64,000 nucleotides of DNA from an uncultured Ruminococcus sp. (GTDB lineage Bacteria; Bacillota; Clostridia; Oscillospirales; Ruminococcaceae). This document shows, piece after piece, positions 1 to 8,644 of this stretch. The notes under the pieces were generated by a model. It was not told the origin of the DNA. It saw only the letters and a list, made by a program, of their open reading frames with translations, and did not search any database. Position 1 is the stretch's first letter. Every line of letters begins with the position of its first letter. Where the stretch lies: positions 248,001 to 312,000 of the forward strand of contig CAKSAK010000004.1 in NCBI GenBank assembly GCA_934435205.1, written 5' to 3'. The position numbers were made by a program, and so were the translations under genes.

Positions 1-588
1 CTCTAATCTCATGAGTATGTCATAAAAGCTGTCTGATTCCAAAAGCATTGTGGTGTAGCTGTCCGACCCTGCGATATACATTGCCCTGAGCCTTTGCTTG
101 AAGTCCTCTATACCCTTGTCTATCTCAGCCTGCTTCTTCTCGATATTTCGCTGATTGGTGTTTATCTGAAGCTCCAGTGCAGTCATGTAAGAGTTGAGAA
201 CGTCTATTTCGTCATTTATAGAATCTATCTTTTCTTTCAGAAGCTTCTGCTTTTTCTCGCTTTTCTCAATGTCCTCATCATATTGGTCGAGCTGTTCGTT
301 TATTTCCGTCTGCTTTTTTGATATTTCTCTTAGCTGTTCTGCATACTGTGTGATGTCAAAACCTGTTGACTCCTCCTGAGAATTATCGTCATTTTCTGTT
401 TGTTCATCGCTTTGCTGACCTTCGTCAGCCACAGATTCAGTGTAGCTATAGTCCTCCCCCTGCGAGCTTTCAGTGTCCGCTGAGGTTATCTTCAAAGACG
501 AATTGTAGCTGCTTCCTGCAATACCAGCAGTAACAGCGAATGCGATAATGAAAGTGAGAATACGTTTTAAGCTGTAAAGCCTGTTCAT
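1..588 (-). CDS. PcsB-like secreted coiled-coil protein, N-terminal part, cut by window edge
   Basis: The frame runs open from an ATG at 588 down to base 1 (196 codons) and continues outside the window. Residues 1-25 form a signal peptide. An acidic Ser/Gln-rich linker follows, then a long Glu/Lys/Gln heptad coiled coil (about residues 80-170) ending in FKQRLRAMYIAGSDSY. The complete neighbour at 640-2112 carries almost the same segment (FKQRLRAMYVAGNSSY), so this is a tandem paralogue and probably also ends in an M23 peptidase domain, which cannot be seen. It lies 51 bp downstream of that gene on the same strand, so it is probably the last visible member of the ftsE-ftsX operon. Such proteins are peptidoglycan hydrolases or hydrolase activators held at the division site by FtsX. 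The coiled coil is directly visible; the hydrolase role is inferred. Confidence 0.85.
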   Translation of the reverse strand, partial: MNRLYSLKRILTFIIAFAVTAGIAGSSYNSSLKITSADTESSQGEDYSYTESVADEGQQSDEQTENDDNSQEESTGFDITQYAEQLREISKKQTEINEQLDQYDEDIEKSEKKQKLLKEKIDSINDEIDVLNSYMTALELQINTNQRNIEKKQAEIDKGIEDFKQRLRAMYIAGSDSYTTMLLESDSFYDILMRLE

Positions 589-639
589 GAAATAAAAGAC
601 TCCTTTGGTTGTGTGGCAAGACCTTTCGGCATTGCCTGT

Positions 640-2112
640 TTATACATAATTTGACGGGTTCTGTGCCACGCCGTTCAGGCGCACCTCAAAGTGCAGGTGG
701 TCGCCTGTTGAATATCCTGTCGAGCCGACAATACCCAGAACATCGCCCTTGTTGACGTGCTGACCCTGTGTTACGCTCATATACTGTGAGTGTCCGTAAA
801 GGGTCCAGTAGCCGTTGCCGTGGTCGATTATGCAGTAGTTTCCATATCCACCGCCGCAGCCGCATGAGCCGTTTTTGCCGTAATCGTGTGTGCAGGTGTT
901 GCTGACCAGTATAACAGTACCCTCAGCGGCAGCGCATATCTTTGCGCCTCTTATTCCAGGGGACCAGATGTCGATACCCTTGTGATAAGCGCCCCAGCGC
1001 CAGCCCACGCCGTAGGAAATATGATAATAACCCGGCACAGGCCATGTGAACTGGCTCTTGTCGGTATAATTGTAGTCACCGTTATTGGTAGAAGATTGAC
1101 CGCTGTTAGAGGTGTTGCCGTTTGCATTAGAAGATGAAGAATTGCCGTTATTATTATTCTGCTGCTGTTGCTGCTGTAGCTGCTGTTGTTTACGTTGTTC
1201 TTCCTCTCTTCTCTTACGTTCTTCCTCTTCTTTTTTCTTACGTTCCTCTTCTTCCTTCTTTTTGATCTGCTCCTGCTCCTTGTAAAGCTTCTGGAGCTGT
1301 GCCTCAAAGTCTTCCTGCTCCTTGTTTATCTGCTCCTTATTGGCTTCATAAGCCGCCTTATCTTCCTCAAGCTGGTCGATAACAGCCTGACTTTTTGCAT
1401 AAAGGTCGTCAAGCTTTTTCTTCTGCTCAGTGTGATATGTCTTTTGTTCTTCAAGGGTAGTTTTGTTAGTTTCAAGGTCAGTCTTGTTGGCTTCAAGCTC
1501 TGCCTCCTGAGATTCATACTCGCCTTTAAGCTCAACAAGCCCGTCGATCATGGTGTTGTCATGGTCAGCCACTCTCTTGACAAGCTCTATTTTCATAAGC
1601 ATATCATAAAAGTCCGTCGAACCAATAAGAATATCGGTGTATGAACTGTTTCCGGCAACATACATTGCTCTGAGACGTTGTTTGAAGTCAACAACGCCAT
1701 TTTCTATCTCAGTTCTCTTGTTTTTTATTTTTATTTCGCTCTTTGCGATAGCCTCTTCAAGGTCGGCTATCTCAGTTTCTAGGTCAGCTATGGAATCCTC
1801 AAGGGTCAGTATAGTTTCCTGAACAGTTTCTATCTGCTCTTGTATAGCTTTCTGATTTTCTTCCTCCTTGGAGATATCGTCCTTTGTGCTGCTTATCTGC
1901 TCGTCAAGGTCAGCCTGCTTTTTTTCAAGCTCGCTTATTTTATCCTTGGCAGAGGATATCTTTTTCTTATTGTTCTTTATTGCCTGACTTTCCGCAGAAG
2001 CGTTCTGCGCTGTCATGAGCGGCTGTGTTCCGCCTGCAAGCATTGTCATGGAAGCGACTACGGCGATAGTGAAAGCCAATACTCGCTTCATTGTGAATAT
2101 ACCTGTTTTCAT
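640..2112 (-). CDS. PcsB/EnvC-like murein hydrolase with M23 peptidase domain
   Basis: 490 residues. An N-terminal signal peptide (ending near AQNASA) leads into about 280 residues of coiled coil. A Lys/Glu/Arg-rich stretch, a poly-Gln/Asn/Ser linker and a C-terminal LytM/M23 domain (about 375-490) follow. The metal-binding signatures are the HKGIDIW segment (His and Asp) and DHLHFEV (HxH). The substrate is peptidoglycan cross-bridge peptide outside the membrane. The coiled coil is the part that binds FtsX in this family and relieves autoinhibition. The gene sits 178 bp downstream of ftsX on the same strand, the arrangement expected for an FtsEX-controlled hydrolase. The Gln/Asn linker is low complexity and encoded by near-repeat codons, so its length may vary between strains. 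It could be an activator rather than an enzyme, but both zinc-site motifs are present. Confidence 0.9.
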   Translation of the reverse strand: MKTGIFTMKRVLAFTIAVVASMTMLAGGTQPLMTAQNASAESQAIKNNKKKISSAKDKISELEKKQADLDEQISSTKDDISKEEENQKAIQEQIETVQETILTLEDSIADLETEIADLEEAIAKSEIKIKNKRTEIENGVVDFKQRLRAMYVAGNSSYTDILIGSTDFYDMLMKIELVKRVADHDNTMIDGLVELKGEYESQEAELEANKTDLETNKTTLEEQKTYHTEQKKKLDDLYAKSQAVIDQLEEDKAAYEANKEQINKEQEDFEAQLQKLYKEQEQIKKKEEEERKKKEEEERKRREEEQRKQQQLQQQQQQNNNNGNSSSSNANGNTSNSGQSSTNNGDYNYTDKSQFTWPVPGYYHISYGVGWRWGAYHKGIDIWSPGIRGAKICAAAEGTVILVSNTCTHDYGKNGSCGCGGGYGNYCIIDHGNGYWTLYGHSQYMSVTQGQHVNKGDVLGIVGSTGYSTGDHLHFEVRLNGVAQNPSNYV

Positions 2113-2290
2113 ACCTGTCCTCCGTCTTAAAAAAGACCATTTTTACACGTTTTTATCTTTCTCTAACGCATTATCCCGCACGTTCTCTCTTTTTTATCTC
2201 ATGTCAGGATATGCTTTAAACTGCAACAAAAGGCAGTCTAAAAACCCCGTTGGATCATAGCCTGCCTTATGTCTATATTTGGCAAATGTA

Positions 2291-3196
2291 TTATACTTTA
2301 AGATGCTTTCCTGTGCTTATAGAAGTACCCACCGCACCGATAACAGCGCCTGTGATAAGGTAAGAAGCCGCAACAGGGAGCATAAGGGATCTAAACGAAT
2401 ACAAGTTCTGAACGCCGAGAATGCTCCAGAGCTTGAAGTCATCATTGAAGATGTTGTAAATTCCATCGTAGGCAAACTTTGTGAGCAGCAGTGCGCCTGC
2501 GGCTGCAAGCAGACCAACTATCATACCTTCGATAAAGAAAGGTATCCTGATAAAGCTGTTGGTAGCGCCTACATATTTCATGATGTTGATCTCTTTACGT
2601 CTTGCGAAAACGCTCGCTCTTGTGGTGTTTGAAATGATTATCAGACAAACCACAACAAGTGCCACGATGACCGCAAAGGCAACTATCGTAAATATTCTTC
2701 TGACACTGATAAGGATATCAGCAAATGCTGTAGGGGACTTTGTTGAGTCAACATTGTCAAAGGTCTCTATCTGAGTGGTTGTTTCGCTCATCTTCTCGAT
2801 ATCCTTGACCGTTACCTTGTAAGTATCAGGCAGTGGGTTATCGTCGGCATACTGGAAGAAATCCTTTTCCTCGTCAGTCATGCCCTTGAGCATATTTTTC
2901 CACGCTTCGTCCTTTGAATAAAGGCTCACAGTGTTGATATTTCCGACCTCTTTGAGCTTATTTTCAAGGGTCTGCATATCAGCCTGACTTGTGCCGTCCT
3001 TAACGATAACGATGACCTCGCTCTTGTCCTCGATACCGCCGATTATTCTTGTAAGGTTGATAGACACAAGCACAGAAGTGCCTACCATAAGCAGGGAAAC
3101 GAGCAGGATACAGAAAGAGGCGAATGTCATCATTCTGTTTTTCCAAATGCCCTTGAAGCCCTGATTTATAAGATATCTGAAACTACTTGCTTTCAT
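2291..3196 (-). CDS. ftsX: Cell division protein FtsX
   Basis: 301 residues. One membrane helix lies near residues 22-45. A large extracellular loop follows (about 50-170, with DGTSQADMQTLE and the Lys/Asp-rich segment after it). Three more helices follow (about 175-200, 222-245 and 270-290), giving the four-helix FtsX topology. The protein is the membrane part of the FtsEX complex, which uses ATP hydrolysis by FtsE to switch on extracellular peptidoglycan hydrolases during division. It overlaps the end of ftsE by 14 bp, so the two are translationally coupled. The PcsB-like hydrolase gene follows. No transport substrate is expected: in this family FtsX is a mechanotransmitter rather than a transporter. 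Confidence 0.95.
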   Translation of the reverse strand: MKASSFRYLINQGFKGIWKNRMMTFASFCILLVSLLMVGTSVLVSINLTRIIGGIEDKSEVIVIVKDGTSQADMQTLENKLKEVGNINTVSLYSKDEAWKNMLKGMTDEEKDFFQYADDNPLPDTYKVTVKDIEKMSETTTQIETFDNVDSTKSPTAFADILISVRRIFTIVAFAVIVALVVVCLIIISNTTRASVFARRKEINIMKYVGATNSFIRIPFFIEGMIVGLLAAAGALLLTKFAYDGIYNIFNDDFKLWSILGVQNLYSFRSLMLPVAASYLITGAVIGAVGTSISTGKHLKV

Positions 3197-3869
3197 TGGA
3201 GCCTCCTATCACTTCGTCAAAGGCAACCTGACCTTTGTTGATGTTGATAATTCTGCCTCCGAAATAGCGCACAAGGTCATGCTCGTGAGTAACCATAAGA
3301 ATGGTCGTACCGCACTCGTTGATGCCCTTTAGAAGCTCTACTATCTCATATGAAAGCGCAGGGTCGATATTACCTGTCGGCTCGTCGGCAATGATGAGCT
3401 GAGGGTCATTTACAAGCGCTCTTGCAAGCGCCACACGCTGCTGCTCACCGCCTGAAAGCTCGGTCGGATAGCTCTTTGCCTTATCGGAAAGTCCCACAAG
3501 GCTTATAACATACGGAACACGGCTTCTTATGTACTTTGCTGGAGCGTCAATTACTCTCAGCACGAACGCCACGTTCTCATAAACTGTCATTGTAGGGATA
3601 AGTCTGAAATCCTGAAAAACAACGCCGATAGTTCTGCGAAGGGCAGGTATCTTTCTTCTTCTCAGCTTTTTCAGATTGAAGCCGTTTACCATTACTGTAC
3701 CGCTGGTCGCATCTATTTCTTTAAGCACCAGCTTGATAAGTGTTGATTTACCGGCACCTGAAGGACCTACTACGAAAGCGAAGTCGCCGTCGTTTATCTT
3801 CAGGTTTACTTTGTTCAGAGCGTCCACACCGCTTGAATAGGTGACGGACACGTCTTTAAACTCTACCAA
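3183..3869 (-). CDS. ftsE: Cell division ATP-binding protein FtsE
   Basis: 228 residues. Walker A is GPSGAGKS (residues 35-42), the Q-loop is VFQDFRL, the ABC signature is LSGGEQQR and Walker B is LIIADEPTG. The start is TTG at 3869, preceded by a good ribosome site (AAGGCGG) about seven bases upstream; no ATG in frame fits better. It is the cytoplasmic ATPase of FtsEX, pairing with the overlapping ftsX. Length and motifs are normal for the family. First gene of an apparent four-gene division operon (ftsE, ftsX and two PcsB-like genes). Confidence 0.95.
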   Translation of the reverse strand: MVEFKDVSVTYSSGVDALNKVNLKINDGDFAFVVGPSGAGKSTLIKLVLKEIDATSGTVMVNGFNLKKLRRRKIPALRRTIGVVFQDFRLIPTMTVYENVAFVLRVIDAPAKYIRSRVPYVISLVGLSDKAKSYPTELSGGEQQRVALARALVNDPQLIIADEPTGNIDPALSYEIVELLKGINECGTTILMVTHEHDLVRYFGGRIININKGQVAFDEVIGGSNESK

Positions 3870-3926
3870 AATTTACACCGCCTTAGTTTTACAGAGGCAA
3901 GCAAGCCTCTTTTCCGCTCGTGGGAT

Positions 3927-5012
3927 TTAGAACTTGACAGGGTTAGCGGAGAGATACTTCTTTACCATAAGAGCTATCTTGAAGATGATAGCGTGGTCGA
4001 ACTCTCTCAGGTCAAGACCCGTGAGCTTTTTGATCTTTTCAAGTCTGTACACAAGAGTATTTCTGTGAACAAACAGTTTTCTTGAAGTTTCTGAAACGTT
4101 CAGGTTGTTCTCAAAGAACTTCTGGATTGTGAAAAGTGTTTCATGATCCAGTGACTCGATAGAGCCTTTCTTGAAAACTTCCTTGAGGAATGTTTCGCAG
4201 AGCGTTGTAGGCAGGTGATAGATAAGTCTTGCGATACCAAGATTATCATAAGAAACGATATTCTTGTCAGTATCGAACACCTTTCCTACTTCGAGAGCTA
4301 TCTGAGCTTCCTTGAAGCTTCTTGCCAGATCCTTAACGCCCTCAACTACTGTTCCTATACCTACAGTGACTCTTGTATAGAACTCGCTTGAAAGGGTATC
4401 GGAAATAGAACGTGCCAGCTTTTCAAGATCCTTTGACTCAACACCGTTTGCAACTTCCTTAACGAGCACGATATCGCTCTCAGTGATGTTGAAAACGAAG
4501 TCCTTAGACTTGTCAGGGAAAAGGTTCTGGATAACGTCGTAAGCTGAAACGTCATTTGTGGAGAGTATTCTGATAAGCAGCACGACTCTTGAAATGTCAG
4601 CGCTGAAATGCAGCTCTCTCGCTTTAACATGAACGTCGCCCGGCAGCACGTTGTCAAGCACTACGTTCTTGATGAAATTGTTTCTGTCGTATTTTTCGTC
4701 ATAATACTGCTTTATGCTGGAAAGAGTAATGGCAAGTATGCTTGCATACTTTGCAGCCACCTCGTCTGTTCCCTCAACGAAAACAGCATAGTCAGGTTTC
4801 ATATGAGCACCGAATGGCTTATAGGTATAACCGTCTCTAACAAAAATGTCGTGTGAATCGCCCAGATCTAACGAAACAAATTCGTTAGTCGTTCCGACCT
4901 GTGAAAGCTCAGAGCAGGCAATGATAGTTGCGTTCTCATCTATTACGCCTATGACGCAGTCGATAGTGTCACGCATCTGATGAACAACGCTCTGAAATAA
5001 TCTGTTTGACAT
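3927..5012 (-). CDS. CdaR/PucR-family transcriptional regulator
   Basis: 361 residues. The N-terminal part (about 1-125) looks like a sugar-diacid-recognition or similar sensory domain. The middle (about 130-280) resembles the degenerate GGDEF-like region of CdaR proteins. The C-terminal 60 residues carry the PucR-type helix-turn-helix (FFENNLNVSETSRKLFVHRN followed by TLVYRLEKIKKLTG). Members regulate uptake and breakdown of sugar acids, purines or amino acids, but no catabolic gene adjoins this one, so its ligand is unknown. It is read away from rimM and has its own promoter about 90-120 bp upstream. It is followed on the same strand by ftsE after 57 bp, so read-through into the division genes is possible. 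Confidence 0.85.
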   Translation of the reverse strand: MSNRLFQSVVHQMRDTIDCVIGVIDENATIIACSELSQVGTTNEFVSLDLGDSHDIFVRDGYTYKPFGAHMKPDYAVFVEGTDEVAAKYASILAITLSSIKQYYDEKYDRNNFIKNVVLDNVLPGDVHVKARELHFSADISRVVLLIRILSTNDVSAYDVIQNLFPDKSKDFVFNITESDIVLVKEVANGVESKDLEKLARSISDTLSSEFYTRVTVGIGTVVEGVKDLARSFKEAQIALEVGKVFDTDKNIVSYDNLGIARLIYHLPTTLCETFLKEVFKKGSIESLDHETLFTIQKFFENNLNVSETSRKLFVHRNTLVYRLEKIKKLTGLDLREFDHAIIFKIALMVKKYLSANPVKF

Positions 5013-5101
5013 AAGTTATTCCCCTCTACTTGCAAAAATTTTCGACCTAAGTTCTGCCATGGGCATAATTACCCTATAAGGGCAGATGTCTGCACATTGT
5101 T

Positions 5102-5130
5102 ATTATAACAAAAAACGATATGTTTTGCAA
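5102..5130 (-). promoter_or_regulatory. Sigma-A promoter for the CdaR/PucR gene
   Basis: On the minus strand TTGCAA (5130-5125) and TATAAT (5107-5102) are separated by exactly 17 bases. It is 90 bp upstream of the start codon and points at it. This is one of two promoters in the 439-bp divergent spacer 5013-5451, the other facing rimM. The rest of that spacer is AT-rich, and I see no gene in it. Confidence 0.75.
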
Positions 5131-5377
5131 GTGTTTTATAGTGAAAATATGCAAAAAAACTTTTATACCGCAGTTTCAAGCACCGGTCTGCGGTCTGATA
5201 TATTACAAATTGTAACACATTTTGCCCTCTTATGTGTGAATTTTTTGTTAAATCACAAGTTTTAATGGTGATTTTGTACAAAAGAGGGTCGTAAAGTTCG
5301 CTTTGAGTAACCAAATTGTAATTAATAAACTTTTTGTAAATATCCTGAGCTATGTGCATAACAGCGTAGTTAAAGCG

Positions 5378-5406
5378 TTGCAAAGGGTAAAAAAATATGT
5401 TACAAT
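5378..5406 (+). promoter_or_regulatory. Sigma-A promoter for the rimM operon
   Basis: TTGCAA (5378-5383), a 17-base spacer, then TACAAT (5401-5406), 46 bp before the rimM ATG. A GGGAGG ribosome site follows just before the gene. Confidence 0.75.
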
Positions 5407-5451
5407 CTATAAAAAGAGAGCTGTAAGATTTGTTATCGGGAGGTAATCAAA

Positions 5452-5958
5452 ATGGACGTAAAAAAATATCTTGAAGCAGGAAAGATAGTATCGGTGTTCG
5501 GCATAAAGGGCGAGATAAAAGTACAGCCATGGTGTGACGGACCTGAATTTCTCTGCGGATTTGACACACTATATTATAAGAGCGGTACTCCTGTGGAGAT
5601 AGAGCGTTCGAGAGTTGCAAAAAATATCGTTGTAATGAAAGTCAAGGGCGTTGACACTGTGGAGGATGCTCAGAAACTCCGCAACAGGGTGCTTTATATC
5701 GACCGTGAGGACGTGGAGCTTGAAGAGGGCTGTTATTTCGTTCAGGATCTTATAGGACTTGAAGTGGTTGACGCTGACAGCGGTGAAAGCTACGGCAAGA
5801 TAACAGACGTAAGTCAGACAGGCGCAAACGATGTTTACCACATCACTGACGAAAAGGGGAATGTTAAGCTTATCCCTGCCATACCTGAGGTGGTGGCTGA
5901 AACTGATATTGAGGGCGGTATCATGAAGATAACTCCGCTTGAGGGGCTTTTTGACTGA
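5452..5958 (+). CDS. rimM: Ribosome maturation factor RimM
   Basis: 168 residues, the normal size. The N-terminal RimM beta-barrel starts LEAGKIVSVFGIKGEIKVQP. The C-terminal PRC-barrel half contains YFVQDLIGLEV and the ending LIPAIPEVVAETDIEGGIMK. It helps assemble the head of the 30S subunit by binding uS19 near 16S helices 31 and 33b. The stop codon overlaps the ATG of the next gene (TGATG), and trmD follows that. RimM and TrmD are usually neighbours; here one extra gene separates them. Confidence 0.95.
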   Translation: MDVKKYLEAGKIVSVFGIKGEIKVQPWCDGPEFLCGFDTLYYKSGTPVEIERSRVAKNIVVMKVKGVDTVEDAQKLRNRVLYIDREDVELEEGCYFVQDLIGLEVVDADSGESYGKITDVSQTGANDVYHITDEKGNVKLIPAIPEVVAETDIEGGIMKITPLEGLFD

Positions 5959-6461
5959 TGAGGTTCTGTAAATACGAGGATTTGGAAAGGCTTGTCAGAG
6001 ATTATTCGGACGGAATGTTCAGTCTGATATTTCCAAAGATGAACAGCCGTAAAAAGTCGCTTGAATGTATCGAGAGAGTTTTTACGGCATACATAGACGA
6101 AAGCCCACGGCTGAAAAGTCGGAGGGCTGAGGAGAAGTGGCTCATAAAAAGGCTCAGAAAAGAGAGCGGCTTCAACAGGCTTGCCAACACATATGAGGGC
6201 GAGGGACTGAGCTTTATAGAGCTTGACAATATGCTTACAAGCCTGAGGGTATACTACAATAACGAGGGCAACAAGCCGAAGAAGCGCAGGTCTGCTTTGT
6301 GGAGCTTATTTGTGGTGATAATAATCGCTATTGTGGTGACGATCGGTGTTGTGCAGGGCATAGGATACTATGAAAAAAGCGGCGGCTCTGTGCAGGAGCA
6401 TTTGAACAGCACTGAGGAAAATTGGGCTTATGAGCCTTTTGACATGATATGGAGGAATTGA
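5958..6461 (+). CDS. Membrane-anchored protein with a sigma-region-2-like N-terminus, unknown function
   Basis: 167 residues, translationally coupled to rimM by a one-base overlap and two bases short of the trmD start. Residues 1-80 are charged and helical; the stretch LVRDYSDGMFSLIFPKMNSR and the following IERVFTAYIDES resemble the start of an ECF sigma factor region 2. A basic cluster (KPKKRR) precedes a single membrane helix (about residues 114-136, rich in Ile and Val). A short outside tail of about 30 residues ends it. There is no region 4 helix-turn-helix, so it cannot be a working sigma factor. It may be a degenerate sigma-like domain tethered to the membrane, or simply an unrelated helical protein. 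Its place between two ribosome and tRNA maturation genes suggests co-expression, not necessarily shared function. Confidence 0.7.
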   Translation: MRFCKYEDLERLVRDYSDGMFSLIFPKMNSRKKSLECIERVFTAYIDESPRLKSRRAEEKWLIKRLRKESGFNRLANTYEGEGLSFIELDNMLTSLRVYYNNEGNKPKKRRSALWSLFVVIIIAIVVTIGVVQGIGYYEKSGGSVQEHLNSTEENWAYEPFDMIWRN

Positions 6462-6462
6462 T

Positions 6463-7203
6463 TTGAACATAGATATTGCAACGCTTTTTCCTGAAATGCT
6501 TGAAAATTATCTTTCTGAAAGCGTAGTAGGCAGAGCGAGGGCGAAGAATATTTTCACGGTAACGTGTCATAATATCAGAGACTACACTCAGGACAAGCAC
6601 CGCAGGGTAGACGATACCCCTTATAGTGAAAGACAGGGTATGCTCATGCAGTGCGAGCCTATTTATAACTGCTACAAGTCGGTGACAGAGGGTAAGGCGA
6701 AGCCTCACGTTATTTATATGTCACCGCAGGGCAAGACCTTGACCCAGAAGAGGGCAAAGGAACTTTCTCAGCTTGACAGCATATTTATATTATGCGGTCA
6801 CTATGAGGGTGTGGACAGCAGGGTCATCGACGAGATAGTTGATGAAGAGATATCCGTGGGCGATTATGTGCTTACTGGCGGAGAGCTTCCTGCGCTTGTG
6901 CTGGTGGACTGCGTTGTAAGAATGCTGGAGGGAACGCTTTCTCAGGCGGATTGCTATGAGGACGAGAGCCATTATAATGGACTGTTGGAATATCCGCAGT
7001 ACACACGTCCTGAGATTTGGCACGGCAGGGAAGTGCCTAAAGTGCTGTTGTCGGGCAATCATGCTGAGATAGCGAAATGGCGCCGTGAGGAGGCTGTAAA
7101 AGCCACCTATTTGAAGCGTCCTGAGCTGTTGGAAAGAAGTCCGCTGACGGAAAAAGATTTGGCTATTATACACAAATTAGAAGAAAAAGAGGATAAAAAG
7201 TGA
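6463..7203 (+). CDS. trmD: tRNA (guanine-N1)-methyltransferase TrmD
   Basis: 246 residues. The SPOUT trefoil-knot motif is clear: LCGHYEGVDSRVIDE followed by SVGDYVLTGGELPALVLVD. It methylates G37 next to the anticodon of certain tRNAs with S-adenosylmethionine, preventing +1 frameshifting. The start is TTG at 6463, preceded by GGAGG (6451-6455) inside the end of the previous gene. The residues MNIDIATLFPEML are the normal TrmD N-terminus, so the TTG start is firm. Last gene of the rimM operon; rplS, often next to it, is absent here. Confidence 0.95.
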   Translation: MNIDIATLFPEMLENYLSESVVGRARAKNIFTVTCHNIRDYTQDKHRRVDDTPYSERQGMLMQCEPIYNCYKSVTEGKAKPHVIYMSPQGKTLTQKRAKELSQLDSIFILCGHYEGVDSRVIDEIVDEEISVGDYVLTGGELPALVLVDCVVRMLEGTLSQADCYEDESHYNGLLEYPQYTRPEIWHGREVPKVLLSGNHAEIAKWRREEAVKATYLKRPELLERSPLTEKDLAIIHKLEEKEDKK

Positions 7204-7371
7204 TATTGGTTTTCAACACTTTTCACATAATTGTTAAATGAATTTGTACAAAGTGATATAATGTAAAAATCTGTGTTGTGAATATATCACAAGTTTAATT
7301 GCAAAAGTTGCAAAGTTTAGAGCATTATGCTGAAAATTGAGGGTTTTTCGCTTGTTTGTCTAAAATTTGCG

Positions 7372-7400
7372 TTGACTAAGGCAGACTTGTCGAGTATAAT
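7372..7400 (+). promoter_or_regulatory. Sigma-A promoter for the HPr gene
   Basis: TTGACT (7372-7377), a 17-base spacer, and TATAAT (7395-7400), 86 bp before the HPr start. The leader contains only AT-rich sequence and a GGGAGAG ribosome site. The 7204-7371 stretch between trmD and this promoter holds nothing I recognise. Confidence 0.8.
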
Positions 7401-7486
7401 AAATATATCAAATAACCTGAGGGTATCTTGAAAAAGTCCCTTAATTAGGGAGTTTAACAGCATTATAATGAATGGGAGAGATCAGT

Positions 7487-7759
7487 ATGTTCGTAAAAGA
7501 CGTAGTAGTACAGAATCAGGTAGGACTTCACGCACGCCCTGCAACATTCTTCATCCAGAAGGCAAATGAATTCAAGTCATCTATCTGGGTAGAGAAAGAG
7601 GAGAGAAGAGTAAACGCAAAGAGCCTTCTTGGAATTCTTTCACTTGGCATCGTAGGCGGCACAACTATCAGGATCATTGCAGACGGTCCAGACGAGGAAG
7701 CAGCAGTAAAGGGTCTTGTTGATCTTGTTGACAGCGGCTTTGCTGAGGGTGCAAGATAA
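7487..7759 (+). CDS. HPr phosphocarrier protein of the PTS (or close paralogue)
   Basis: 90 residues from the ATG at 7487, chosen over the in-frame ATG at 7472 because GGGAGAG (7474-7480) is correctly spaced for it and FVKDVVV is the usual HPr start. His15 lies in GLHARPAT, where phosphate from Enzyme I would be carried to sugar permeases. Ser46 is present in NAKSLLGILSLG; in Gram-positive bacteria HPr kinase phosphorylates this residue and HPr-Ser-P then works with CcpA in catabolite repression. No other PTS gene is nearby. It is monocistronic, with its own promoter and a terminator. Confidence 0.9.
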   Translation: MFVKDVVVQNQVGLHARPATFFIQKANEFKSSIWVEKEERRVNAKSLLGILSLGIVGGTTIRIIADGPDEEAAVKGLVDLVDSGFAEGAR

Positions 7760-7798
7760 TCGCTCCCTGAATATAACTAAAAAGAATAATTTGATTTA

Positions 7799-7834
7799 AG
7801 CGGAATGTTCTGTGTGGGGCGTTCCGCTTTTTGC
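7799..7834 (+). terminator. Rho-independent terminator after HPr gene
   Basis: AGCGGAA pairs with TTCCGCT around a 16-base loop and is followed by a run of T. Confidence 0.75.
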
Positions 7835-7868
7835 GTTGCTTAGATTTCCATTTATTGAATATGTTTTG

Positions 7869-7897
7869 TTGCAAAAAAATAACTGATATGATATAAT
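7869..7897 (+). promoter_or_regulatory. Promoter for the LytTR two-component/ABC cassette
   Basis: TTGCAA (7869-7874), a 17-base spacer and TATAAT (7892-7897), 32 bp before the response-regulator ATG. No clear LytTR-type direct repeat is visible upstream. Confidence 0.7.
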
Positions 7898-7929
7898 TAA
7901 AAAAATCAAAACTTTTTAAGGTGAACTAA

Positions 7930-8640
7930 ATGCCACTGACAATAGCAATATGCGACGATAACGAAAATCAAATAAAAGAAATGCGTCGGCTTCTCGCAGA
8001 ATGGTCTGCCGACAAGCCTTTTGCGCTTGATATTGACGAATACATAAGTGCAGAAAGCTTCCTGTTTTCATATCCCGACAAACCTTGTGATCTTATCCTG
8101 CTGGATATTGAAATGGATAGGCTCAATGGTATGGAGCTTGCCAAGCGCCTTCGTTCCAATGGGGATATGCTCCCGATAGTGTTCATTACGGGCTATTCCG
8201 ATTACATTGCTGAGGGGTATGACGTTGAAGCCCTGCATTACTTGCTAAAGCCCGTAGCTAAGGAAAAGCTGTTCGCTGTTCTCGATAAATATGTAGAGAA
8301 ACGTTCCGTCAAAGCTGACGAGCTGATTATTGAAACCGCCAACGGAGCGACACATATATCAGCCGACAGAATAACTTACATTGAAGCTTTCGGCAGAAAA
8401 ACAGCAGTTCACTTATCAGACGATAGGATAATAGACTGCATGGTGAGCATAAGCAGATTTTCTGCAATGAGGCTGAATGGATTTGTGAGTCCTCACCGCT
8501 CGTACATTGTAAATCTGCGGTTTGTGCGGAGTATCGGCAAGACGGAAATTGCTCTTGATAACGGTACGATTATTCCGCTTTCTCGGCGACTTTATAAAGA
8601 TGTAAATGAGAAATTTATTCAGTTCTATACGAAAGGATAA
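7930..8640 (+). CDS. LytTR-family response regulator (AgrA/ComE type)
   Basis: 236 residues. The receiver domain has the acidic pair D9/D10 in ICDDN, the phospho-acceptor D59 in LILLDIEM and the conserved Lys in LLKPV. From about residue 130 a LytTR DNA-binding domain follows (ITYIEAFGRKTAVH, FVSPHRSYIVNL, IIPLSRRLYK). Such regulators usually bind pairs of roughly 9-bp direct repeats and control peptide signalling or bacteriocin genes. The cognate kinase gene follows after one small gene, and two ABC half-transporters come next. No peptide precursor or AgrB-type protease gene is present. Confidence 0.9.
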   Translation: MPLTIAICDDNENQIKEMRRLLAEWSADKPFALDIDEYISAESFLFSYPDKPCDLILLDIEMDRLNGMELAKRLRSNGDMLPIVFITGYSDYIAEGYDVEALHYLLKPVAKEKLFAVLDKYVEKRSVKADELIIETANGATHISADRITYIEAFGRKTAVHLSDDRIIDCMVSISRFSAMRLNGFVSPHRSYIVNLRFVRSIGKTEIALDNGTIIPLSRRLYKDVNEKFIQFYTKG

Positions 8641-8644
8641 AGTT

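Noticed and set aside
1186..1644. 152-residue plus-strand frame rich in Leu and Phe opposite the M23 gene
   Set aside because: It is the complement of a Lys/Glu-rich coiled coil, a usual artefact.
5069..5383. 104-residue open frame on the minus strand between the CdaR-type gene and rimM
   Set aside because: It covers two divergent promoters, has no ribosome site and looks AT-driven rather than coding.
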